Position numbers and translations under genes: made by a program
Assembly: GCA_033782935.1 (NCBI GenBank)
Contig: JAWQEG010000279.1
Coordinates: 1,574,001-1,638,000, forward strand
Direction of reading: 5' to 3'
Origin: Petrolisthes cinctipes
Lineage: Eukaryota > Arthropoda > Malacostraca > Decapoda > Porcellanidae
DNA length: 64,000 bases
Notes under the pieces: model-generated
Told to the model about the DNA's origin: nothing
Databases searched by the model: none
Seen by the model: only the letters and a program-made list of their open reading frames with translations
Shown here: piece by piece, positions 38,100 through 48,127 of the stretch
Layout of the letters: every line of letters begins with the position of its first letter
How positions within the stretch are numbered: position 1 is the stretch's first letter

Positions 38100-40366
38100 G
38101 GACTGAATTTGAGATATTGATTTTTTGGCACGTAAAATGTCGATTTTTAGCATGTTTTTAGCCTATATTTTGAAAATATTCTAGCACTGTGTAGGCATGT
38201 ACAGATTGCTTCTGGGACCCCAAAATATTGAATTTTCGGGTGTTTTGAGCCTGAATTTGAGATATAAACGGGTACAGAAGATACATGCACATATTGACTT
38301 TGGGCATCTAAAATATCGATTTTCAGCATGTTTTGGGCCTGTATTTTGAAAATACTCAAACACTGAGTAGGCATGTACAGATTGCTTCTGGGACCCCAAA
38401 ATATTGAATTTTCGGGTGTTTTGAGCCTGAATTTGCGATATAAACGGGTACTGAAGATGCATGCACATATCGACTTTTGTGCACCTAAAAGATCGATTTT
38501 CAGTATGTTTTGAGCATGTATTTTGAAAATACTCTAACACGGAGTAGGCATGCACAGATCGCTTCTGGGACCCCTAAATATCGAATTTTCGGGTGTTTTG
38601 GGACTGAATTTGAGATATCGACTTTTTGGCACCTAAAAGATCGATTTTTAGCATGTTTTTAGCCTATATTTTGAAAATAATCTAGCACTGTACAGATTGC
38701 TTCTCGGACCCCAAAATATTGAATTTTCGGGTGTTTTGAGCCTGAATTTGAGATATAAACGGGTACAGAAGATACATGCACATATTGACTTTGGGCACCA
38801 AAAATATCGATTTTCAGCATGTTTTGGGCCTGAATTTTGAAAATACTCTAACACGGAGTAGGCATGTACAGATCGCTTCTGGGACCCCAAAATATCGAAT
38901 TTTCGGGTGTTTAGGGCCAGAATTTGAGATATAAACGGGTACAGAAGATGCATGCACATATCGACTTTTGGGCACCTAAAAGAACGATTTTCAGTATGTT
39001 TTTGGCCTGTATTTTGAAAATACTCTAACACGGAGTAGGCATGTACAGATACCTTCTGGGACCTCTAATTATCGAATTTTCGGGTGTTTTGGGACGGAAT
39101 TTGAGATATCGATTTTGTGGCACCTAAAATGTCGATTTTTAGCATGTTTTTAGCCTATATTTTGAAAATATTCTAGCACTGTGTAGGCATGTACAGATTG
39201 CTTCTGGGACCCCAAAATATTGAATTTTCGGGTGTTTTGAGCCTCAATTTGAGATATAAACGGGTACAGAAGATACATGCACATATTGGCTTTGGGCATC
39301 TAAAATATCGATTTTCAGCATGTTTTGGGCCTGTATTTTGAAAATACTCTAAAACTAAGTAGGCATGTACAGATTGCTTCTGGGACCCCAAAATATCGAA
39401 TTATCGGGTGTTTTGAGCCTGAATTTGAGATATAAACGGGTACTGAAGATGCATGCACATATCGACTTTTGTGCACCTAAAAGATCGATTTTCAGTATGT
39501 TTTGAGCATGTATTTTGAAAATACTCTAACACGGAGTAGGCATGTGCAGATCGCTTCTGGGACCCCTAAATATCGAATTTTCGGGTGTTTTGGGACTGAA
39601 ATTGAGATATCGACTTTTTGGCACCTAAAAGATCGATTTTTAGCATGTTTTTAGCCTATATTTTGAAAATATTCTAGCACTGTACAGATTGCTTCTGGGA
39701 CCCCAAAATATTGAATTTTCGGGTGTTTTGAGCCTGAATTCGAGATATAAACGGGTATAGAAGATACATGCACATATTGACTTTGGGCACCAAAAATATC
39801 GATTTTCAGCATGTTTTGGGCCTGAATTTTGAAAATACTCTAACACGGAGTAGGCATGTACAGATCGCTTCTGGGACCCCAAAATATCGAATTTTCGGGT
39901 GTTTAGGGCATGAATTTGAGATATAAACGGGTACTGAAGATGCATGCACATATCGACTTTTGTGCACCTAAAAGATCGATTTTCAGTATGTTTTGAGCAT
40001 GTATTTTGAAAATACTCTAACACGGAGTAGGCATGTACAGATCGCTTCTGGGACCCCTAATTATCGAATTTTCGGGTGTTTTGGGACTGAATTTGAGATA
40101 TCGACATTTTGGCACCTAAAAGATCGATTTTTAGCATGTTATTAGCCTATATTTTGAAAATATTCTAGCACTGAGTAGGCATGTACAGATTGCTTCTGGG
40201 ACCCCAAAATATTGAATTTTCGGGTGTTTTGAGCATGAATTTGAGATATAAACGGGTACAGAAGATACATGCACATATTGACTTTGGGCACCAAAAATAT
40301 CGATTTTCATCATGTTTTGGGCCTGAATTTTGAAAATACTCTTAACACTGAGTAGGCATGTACAGA
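38100..40366 (+). repeat. 2.27-kb segment duplicated at 45.7-48.1 kb, copy 1
   Basis: Rare markers shared with the distant copy are GATATTGATTTTTTGG (38113/45697), GGCATGCACAG (38548/46309), AAAGAACGATTTTC (38979/46740), GATTTTGTGGCACC (39111/46872) and the 1-bp insertion ACTCTTAACACTG (40339/48100). The last four are exactly 7761 bp apart and the first is 7584 bp apart; the 177-bp difference is one extra L1a monomer in the second copy. Confidence 0.8.
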
Positions 40367-41349
40367 TTGCTTCTGGGACCCCAAAATATTGAATTTTCGG
40401 GTGTTTTGAGCCTGAATTTGAGATATAAACGGGTACTGAAGATGCATGCACATATCGACTTTTGTGCACCTAAAAGATCGATTTTCTGTATGTTTTGAGC
40501 ATGTATTTTGAAAATACTCTAACAAGGAGTAGGCATGTACAGATCGCTTCTGGGACCCCTAAATATCGAATTTTCGGGTGTTTTGGGACTGAATTTGAGA
40601 TATCGACTTTTTGGCACCTAAAAGATCGATTTTTAGCATGTTTTTAGCCTATATTTTGAAAATATTCTAGCACTGTACAGATTGCTTCTGGGACCCCAAA
40701 ATATTAAATTTTCGGGTGTTTTGAGCCTGAATTCGAGATATAAACGGGTACAGAAGATACATGCACATATTGACTTTGGGCACCAAAAATATCGATTTTC
40801 AGCATGTTTTGGGCTTGAATTTTGAAAATACTCTAACACGGAGTAGGCATGTACAGATCGCTTCTGGGACCCCAAAATATCGAATTTTCGGGTGTTTAGG
40901 GCATGAATTTGAGATATAAACGGGTACTGAAGATGCATGCACATATCGACTTTTGGGAACCTAAAAGATCGATTTTCAGTATGTTTTTGGCCTGTATTTT
41001 AAAAATACTCTAACACGGAGTAGGCATGTACAGATACCTTCTGGGACCTCTAAATATCGAATTTTCGGGTGTTTTGGGACTGAATTTGAAATATCGATTT
41101 TTTGGTACCTAAAATGTCGATGTTTAGCATGTTTTTAGCCTATATTTTGAAAATATTCTAGCACTGTGTAGGCATGTACAGATTGCTTCTGGGACCCCAA
41201 AATATTGAATTTTCGGGTGTTTTGAGCCTGAATTTGAGATATAAACGGGTACAGAAGATACATGCACATATTGACTTTGGGCATCTAAAATATCGATTTT
41301 CAGCATGTTTTGCTCCTGTATTTTGAAAATACTCTAACACTGAGTAGGC

Positions 41350-41526
41350 ATGTACAGATCGCTTCTGGGACCCCAAAATATTGAATTTTCGGGTGTTTTG
41401 AGCCTGAATTTGAGATATAAACGGGTACTGAAGATGCATGCACATATCGACTTTTGTGCACCTAAAAGATCGATTTTCAGTATGTTTTGAGCATGTATTT
41501 TGAAAATACTCTAACACGGAGTAGGC
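41350..41526 (+). repeat. Monomer subtype L1a (177 bp)
   Basis: Diagnostic features are GTACTGAAGATGCATGC in the middle, TTTTGTGCACC, and GTATGTTTTGAGCATG near the end. L1 differs from L2 by having TCGACTTTT where L2 has TTGACTTT, which gives the extra base. It carries the 8-bp palindrome TGCATGCA at the junction of its two half-units. In the standard order it lies between L2a and Sa. Confidence 0.85.
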
Positions 41527-41674
41527 ATGTACAGATCGCTTCTGGGACCCCTAAATATCGAATTTTCGGGTGTTTTGGGACTGAATTCGAGATATCGACT
41601 TTTTGGCACCAAAAAGATCGATTTTTAGCATGTTTTTAGCCTATATTTTGAAAATATTCTAGCACTGAGTAGGC
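41527..41674 (+). repeat. Monomer subtype Sa (148 bp, 29-bp deletion)
   Basis: It starts ATGTACAGATCGCTTC, has GACCCCTAAATATCG, then GGTGTTTTGGGACTG and GAGATATCGACTTTTTGG (here GATTCGAGATATCG-type variation occurs). Compared with L1 it lacks 29 bp that in long monomers begin AAACGGG and end CACATAT. The sequence resumes directly after ATAT, which is present at both edges of the missing piece. Its end carries the dyad ATATTTTGAAAATAT and the block TTCTAGCACTGAGTAGG. Many copies elsewhere carry a further 10-bp deletion (138 bp). Confidence 0.85.
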
Positions 41675-41850
41675 ATGTACAGATTGCTTCTGGGACCCCA
41701 AAATATTGAATTTTCGGGTGTTTTGAGCCTGAATTTGAGATATAAACGGGTACAGAAGATACATGCACATATTGACTTTGGGCACCAAAAATATCGATTT
41801 TCAGCATGTTTTGGGCCTGAATTTTGAATATACTCTAACACGGAGTAGGC
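41675..41850 (+). repeat. Monomer subtype L2b (176 bp)
   Basis: Diagnostic features are GATACATGCACATATTGAC, GGGCACCAAAAATATCG and GGGCCTGAATTTTG. The last change breaks the terminal dyad that other long monomers keep (GAATTTTGAAAATAC in place of GTATTTTGAAAATAC; this particular copy also has GAATATAC). In the standard order it follows Sa and precedes L1b. Confidence 0.85.
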
Positions 41851-42027
41851 ATGTACAGATCGCTTCTGGGACCCCAAAATATCGAATTTTCGGTTGTTTA
41901 GGGCCAGAATTTGAGATATAAACGGGTACAGAAGATGCATGCACATATCGACTTTTGGGCACCTAAAAGATCGATTTTCAGTATGTTTTTGGCCTGTATT
42001 TTGAAAATACTCTAACACGGAGTAGGC
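41851..42027 (+). repeat. Monomer subtype L1b (177 bp)
   Basis: Diagnostic features are GACCCCAAAATATCGAA, TGTTTAGGGCCAGAA, GTACAGAAGATGCATGC, TTTTGGGCACC and GTATGTTTTTGGCCTG. It shares the 177-bp length and TGCATGCA palindrome with L1a but is clearly a separate lineage, since these markers travel together throughout the window. It precedes Sb. Confidence 0.85.
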
Positions 42028-42175
42028 ATGTACAGATACCTTCTGGGACCTCTAAATATCGAATTTTCGGGTGTTTTGGGACTGAATTTGATATATCGAT
42101 TTTTTGGCACCTAAAATGTCGATTTTTAGCATGTTTTTAGCCTATATTTTGAAAATATTCTAGCACTGTGTAGGC
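42028..42175 (+). repeat. Monomer subtype Sb (148 bp, same 29-bp deletion as Sa)
   Basis: It starts ATGTACAGATACCTTC, has GACCTCTAAATATCG, GATTTTTTGGCACC and TAAAATGTCGATTTTTAGC, and usually ends in TAGCACTGTGTAGG. The 29-bp deletion has the same endpoints as in Sa, so both S subtypes descend from a single deleted founder that then diverged together with its trimer. Confidence 0.85.
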
Positions 42176-42351
42176 ATGTACAGATTGCTTCTGTGACCCC
42201 AAAATATTGAATTTTCGGGTGTTTTGAGCCTGAATTTGAGATATAAACGGGTTCAGAAGATACATGCACATATTGACTTTGGGCATCTAAAATATCGATT
42301 TTCAGCATGTTTTGGGCCTGTATTTTGAAAATACTCTAACACTGAGTAGGC
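42176..42351 (+). repeat. Monomer subtype L2a (176 bp)
   Basis: Diagnostic features are GATACATGCACATATTGAC, GGGCATCTAAAATATCG and GGGCCTGTATTTTG, with ACACTGAGTAGGC at the end. It keeps the dyad GTATTTTGAAAATAC. In the standard order it lies between Sb and L1a. In the first 7 kb a variant with CATCTAAAAGATCG is common and is often followed by another L2 monomer. Confidence 0.85.
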
Positions 42352-43353
42352 ATGTACAGATTGCTTCTGGGACCCCAAAATATTGAATTTTCGGGTGTTT
42401 TGAGCCTGAATTTGAGATATAAACGGGTACTGAAGATGCATGCACATATCGACTTTTGTGCACCTAAAAGATCGATTTTCAGTATGTTTTGAGCATATAT
42501 TTTGAAAATACTCTAACAAGGAGTAGGCATGTACAGATCGCTTCTGGGACCCCTAAATATCGAATTTTCGGGTGTTTTGGGACTGAATTTGAGATATCGA
42601 CTTTTTGGCACCTAAAAGATCGATTTTTAGCATGTTTTTAGCCTATATTTTGAAAATATTCTAGCACTGAGTAGGCATGTACAGATTGCTTCTGGGACCC
42701 CAAAATATTGAATTTTCGGGTGTTTTGAGCCTGAATTTGAGATATAAACGGGTACAGAAGATACATGCACATATTGACTTTGGGCACCAAAAATATCGAT
42801 TTTCAGCATGTTTTGGGCCTGAATTTTGAAAATACTCTAACACGGAGTAGGCATGTACAGATCGCTTCTGGGACCCCAAAATATCGAATTTTCGGGTGTT
42901 TAGGGCCAGAATTTGAGATATAAACGGGTACAGAAGATGCATGCACATATCGACTTTTGGGCACCTAAAAGATCGATTTTCAGTATGTTTTTGGCCTGTA
43001 TTTTGAAAATACTCTAACACGGAGTAGGCATGTACAGATACCTTCTGGGACCTCTAAATATCGAATTTTCGGGTGTTTTGGGACTGAATTTGAGATATCG
43101 ATTTTTTGGCACCTAAAATGTCGATTATTATCATGTTTTTAGCCTATATTTTGAAAATATTCTAACACTGTGTAGGCATGTACAGATTGCTTCTGAGACC
43201 CCAAAATATTGAATTTTCGGGTGTTTTGAGCCTGAATTTGAGATATAAACGGGTACAGAAGATACATGCACATATTGACTTTGGGCATCTAAAATATCGA
43301 TTTTCAGCATGTTTTGGGCCTGTATTTTGAAAATACTCTAACACTGAGTAGGC
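42352..43353 (+). repeat. Second tandem copy of the 1002-bp hexamer
   Basis: The spacing from the preceding hexamer is exactly 1002 bp and the subtype order is the same. It carries private changes such as AACAAGGAG near 42519 and ATTATTATCATG near 43124, so it is a diverged neighbour and not an identical copy. Confidence 0.8.
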
Positions 43354-43668
43354 ATGTACAGATTGCTTCTGGGACCCCAAAATATTGAATTTTCGGGTGT
43401 TTTGAGCCTGAATTTGAGATATAAACGGGTACTGAAGATGCATGCACATATCGACTTTTGTGCACCTAAAAGATCGATTTTCAGTATGTTTTGAGCATGT
43501 ATTTTGAAAATACTCTAACATGGAGTAGGCATGTACAGATTGCTTCTGGGACACCTAAATATCGAATTTTCGGGTGTTTTGGGACAGAATTTGAGATATC
43601 GACTTTTTGGCACCTAAAAGATCGATTTTTAGCATGTTTTTAGCCTATATTATGAAAATATTCTAGCA

Positions 43669-43833
43669 CTGTACAGATTGCTTCTGGGACCCCAAAATAT
43701 TGAATTTTCGGGTGTTTAGGGCCAGAATTTGAGATATAAACGGGTACAGAAGATGCATGCATATATCGACTTTTGGGCACCTAAAAGATCGATTTTCAGT
43801 ATGTTTTTGGCCTGTATTTTGAAAATACTCTAA
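43669..43833 (+). repeat. Chimeric L2b/L1b monomer ending in a 19-bp deletion
   Basis: The monomer begins as L2b (ATTGCTTC, AATATTGAATTTTC) but continues as L1b (TGTTTAGGGCCAGAA, GATGCATGC, TTTTGGGCACC). At its end ACTCTAA runs directly into GATACCTTCTGG: 19 bp including the normally constant GGCATGTACA are missing at about 43833. This is the largest loss I see in the monomer-start box. Confidence 0.75.
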
Positions 43834-45683
43834 GATACCTTCTGGGACCTCTAAATATCGAATTTTCGGGTGTTTTGGGACTGAATTTGAGATATCGATT
43901 TTTTGGCACCTAAAATGTCGATTTTTAGCATGTTTTTAGCCTATATTTTGAAAATATTCTAGCACTAAGTAGGCATGTACAGATTGCTTCTGGGACCCCA
44001 AAATATTGAATTTTCGGGTGTTTTGAGCCTGAATTTGAGATATAAACGGGTACAGAAGATACATGCACATATTGACTTTGGGCATCTAAAATATCGATTT
44101 TCAGCATGTTTTGGGCCTGTATTTTGAAAATACTCTAACACTGAGTAGGCATGTACAGATCGCTTCTGGGACCCCTAAATATCGAATTTTCGGGTGTTTT
44201 GGGACTGGATTTGTGATATCGACTTTTTGGCACCTAAAAGATCTATTTTTAGCATGTTTTTAGCCTATATTTTGAAAATATTCTAGCACTGTACAGATTG
44301 CTTCTGGGACCCCAAAATATTAAATTTTCGGGTGTTTTGAGCCTGAATTCGAGATATAAACGGGTACAGAAGATACATGCACATATTGACATTGGGCACC
44401 AAAAATATCTATTTTCAGCATGTTTTGGGCCTGAATTTTGAAAATACTCTAACACGGAGTAGGCATGTACAGATCGCTTCTGGGACCCCAAAACATCGAA
44501 TTTTCGGGTGTTTAGGGCCAGAATTTGAGATATAAACGGGTACAGAAGATGCATGCACATATCGACTTTTGTGCACCTAAAAGATCGATTTTCAGTATGT
44601 TTTTAGACTGTATTTTGAAAATACTCTAACACGGAGTAGGCATGTACAGATACCTTCTGGGACCTCTAAATATCGAATTTTCGGGTGTTTTGGGACTGAA
44701 TTTGAGATATCGATTTTTTGGCACCTAAAATGTCGATTTTTAGCATGTTTTAAGCCTATATTTTGAAAATATTCTAGCACTGTGTAGGCATGTACAGATT
44801 GCTTATGGGACCCCAAAATATTGAATTTTCGGGTGTTTTGAGCCTGAATTTGAGATATAAACGGGTACAGAAGATACATGCACATATTGACTTTGGGCAT
44901 CTAAAATATCGATTTTCAGCATGTTTTGGGCCTGTATTTTGAAAATACTCTAACACTGAGTAGGCATGTACAGATTGCTTCTGGAACCCCAAAATATTGA
45001 ATTTTCGGGTGTTTTGAGCCTGAATTTGAGATATAAACGGGTACTGAAGATGCATGCACATATCGACATTTGTGCACCTAAAAGATCGATTTTCAGTATG
45101 TTTTGAGCATGTATTTTGAAAATACTCTAACACGGAGTGGCATGTACAGATCGCTTCTGGGACCCCTAAATATCGAATTTTCGGTTGTTTTGGGACTGAA
45201 TTTGAGATATCGACTTTTTGGCACCTAAAAGATCGATTTTTAGCATGTTTTTAGCCTATATTTTGAAAATATTCTAGCACTGTACAGATTGCTTCTGGGA
45301 CCCCAAAATATTAAATTTTCGGGTGTTTTGAGCCTGAATTCGAGATATAAACGGGTACAGAAGATACATGCACATATTGACTTTGGGCACCAAAAATATC
45401 GATTTTCAGCATGTTTTGGGCCTGAATTTTGAAAATACTCTAACACGGAGTAGGCATGTACAGATCGCTTCTGGGACCCCAAAATATCGAATTTTCGGGT
45501 GTTTAGGGCCAGAATTTGAGATATAAACGGGTACAGAAGATGCATGCACATATCGACTTTTGGGCACCTAAAAGAACGATTTTCAGTATGTTTTTGGCCT
45601 GTATTTTGAAAATACTCTAACACGGAGTAGGCATGTACAGATACCTTCTGGGACCTCTAAATATCGAATTTTGGGGTGTTTTG

Positions 45684-48127
45684 GGACTGAATTTGAGATA
45701 TTGATTTTTTGGCACCTAAAATTTCGATTTTTAGCATGTTTTCAGCCTATATTTTGAAAATATTCTAGCACTGTGTAGGCATGTACAGATTGCTTCTGGG
45801 ACCCCAAAATATTGAATTTTCGGGTGTTTTGAGCCTGAATTTGAGATATAAACGGGTACAGAAGATACATGCACATATTGACTTTGGGCATCTAAAATAT
45901 CGATTTTCAGCATGTTTTGGGCCTGTATTTTGAAAATACTCTAACACTGAGTAGGCATGTACAGATTGCTTCTGGGACCCCAAAATATTGAATTTTCGGG
46001 TGTTTTGAGCCTGAATTTGAGATATAAACGTGTACTAAAGATGCATGCACATATCGACTTTTGTGCACCTAAAAGATCGATTTTCAGTATGTTTTGAGCA
46101 TGTATTTTGAAAATACTCTAACACTGAGTAGGCAATTACAGATTGCTTCTGGGACCCCAAAATATTGAATTTTCGGGTGTTTTGAGCCTGAATTTGAGAT
46201 ATAAACGGGTACTAAAGATGCATGCACATATCGACTTTTGTGCACCTAAAAGATCGGTTTTCAGTATGTTTTGAGCATGTATTTTGAAAATACTCTAACA
46301 CGGAGTAGGCATGCACAGATCGCTTCTGGGACCCCTAAATATCGAATTTTCGGGTGTTTTGGGACTGAATTTGAGATATCGACTTTTTGGCACCTAAAAG
46401 ATCGATTTTTAGCATGTTTTTAGCCTATATTTTGAAAATATTCTAGCACTGTACAGATTGCTTCTGGGACCCCAAAATATTGAATTTTCGGGTGTTTTGA
46501 GCCTGAATTTGAGATATAAACGGGTACAGAAGATACATGCACATATTGACTTTGGGCACCAAAAATATCGATTATCAGCATGTTTTGGGCCTGAATTTTG
46601 AAAATACTCTAACACGGAGTAGGCATGTACAGATCGCTTCTGGGACCCCAAAATATCGAATTTTCGGGTGTTTAGGGCCAGAATTTGAGATATAAACGGG
46701 TACAGAAGATGCATGCACATATCGACTTTTGGGCACCTAAAAGAACGATTTTCAGTATGTTTTTGGCCTGTATTTTGAAAATACTCTAACACGGAGTAGG
46801 CATGTACAGATACCTTCTGGGACCTCTAAATATCGAATTTTCGGGTGTTTTGGGACTGAATTTGAGATATCGATTTTGTGGCACCTAAAATGTCGATTTT
46901 TAGCATGTTTTTAGCCTATATTTTGAAAATATTCTAGCACTGTGTAGGCATGTACAGATTGCTTCTGGGACCCCAAAATATTGAATTTTCGTGTGTTTTG
47001 AGCCTGAATTTGAGATATAAACGGGTACAGAAGATACATGCACATATTGACTTTGGGCATCTAAAATATCGATTTTCAGCATGTTTTGGGCCTGAATTTT
47101 GAAAATACTCTAAAACTGAGTAGACATGTACAGATTGCTTCTGGGACCCCAAAATATTGAATTTTCGGGTGTTTTGAGCCTGAATTTGAGATATAAACGG
47201 GTACTGAAGATGCATGCACATATCGACTTTTGTGCACCTAAAAGATCGATTTTCAGTATGTTTTGAGCATGTATTTTGAAAATACTCTAACACGGAGTAG
47301 GCATGTACAGATCGCTTCTGGGACCCCTAAATATCGAATTTTCGGGTGTTTTGGGACTGAATTTGAGATATCGACTTTTTGGCACCTAAAAGATCGATTT
47401 TTAGCATGTTTTTAGCCTATATTTTGAAAATATTCTAGCACTGTACAGATTGCTTCTGGGACCCCAAAATATTGAATTGTCGGGTGTTTTGAGCCTGAAT
47501 TCGAGATATAAACGGGTACAGAAGATACATGCACATATTGACTTTGGGCACCAAAAATATCGATTTTCAGCATGTTTTGGGCTTGAATTTTGAAAATACT
47601 CTAACACGGAGTAGGCATGTACAGATCGCTTCTGGGACCCCAAAATATCGAATTTTCGGGTGTTTAGGGCCAGAATTTGAGATATAAACGGGTACTGAAG
47701 ATGCATGCACATATCGACTTTTGTGCACCTAAAAGATCGATTTTCCGTATGTTTTGAGCATGTATTTTGAAAATACTCAAACACGGAGTAGGCATGTACA
47801 GATCGCTTCTGGGACCCCTAAATATCGAATTTTCGGGTGTTTTGGGACTGAATTTGAGATATCGACATTTTGGCACCTAAAAGATCGATTTTTAGCATGT
47901 TATTAGCCTATATTTTGAAAATATTCTAGCACTGAGTAGGCATGTACAGATAGCTTCTGGGACCCCAAAATATTGAATTTTCGGGTGTTTTGAGCCTGAA
48001 TTTGAGATATAAACGGGTACAGAAGATACATGCACATATTGACTTTGGGCACCAAAAATATCGATTTTCAGCATGTTTTGGGCCTGAATTTTGAAAATAC
48101 TCTTAACACTGAGTAGGCATGTACAGA
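45684..48127 (+). repeat. 2.44-kb segment duplicated from or to 38.1-40.4 kb, copy 2
   Basis: It shares the rare markers listed for copy 1. It has one additional L1a monomer: two adjacent monomers at about 45957-46310 both carry GTACTAAAGATG (46032 and 46209, 177 bp apart), and the start box of the second is altered to GGCAATTACAG. The match to copy 1 ends near 48127, where this copy has GTTTCTGGGACCCGCAAAT. Confidence 0.8.

Larger units (their letters stand above)
41350..42351 (+). repeat. Reference 1002-bp hexamer HOR, L1a-Sa-L2b-L1b-Sb-L2a
   Basis: Six monomers of 177, 148, 176, 177, 148 and 176 bp follow one another without gap, and the same order repeats at 42352-43353. The two halves of the hexamer are two 501-bp trimers whose monomers differ at fixed diagnostic positions, so the hexamer and not the trimer is the ancestral higher-order unit over most of the window. 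Recurring 501-, 991/992-, 1002- and 1855-bp spacings elsewhere can be explained from this order by loss or gain of monomers. It is the best reference for naming monomer subtypes in this array. Confidence 0.85.
40367..45683 (+). repeat. Hexamer-type array, the most regular part of the window
   Basis: It includes the reference hexamers at 41350-43353. Further on, 44.25 and 45.24 kb lie 991 bp apart and share AATATTAAATTTTCGG followed by GAATTCGAGATAT. Near 43670-43833 the array is rearranged: a 10-bp-deleted Sa is followed by a chimeric L2b/L1b monomer. Confidence 0.85.
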
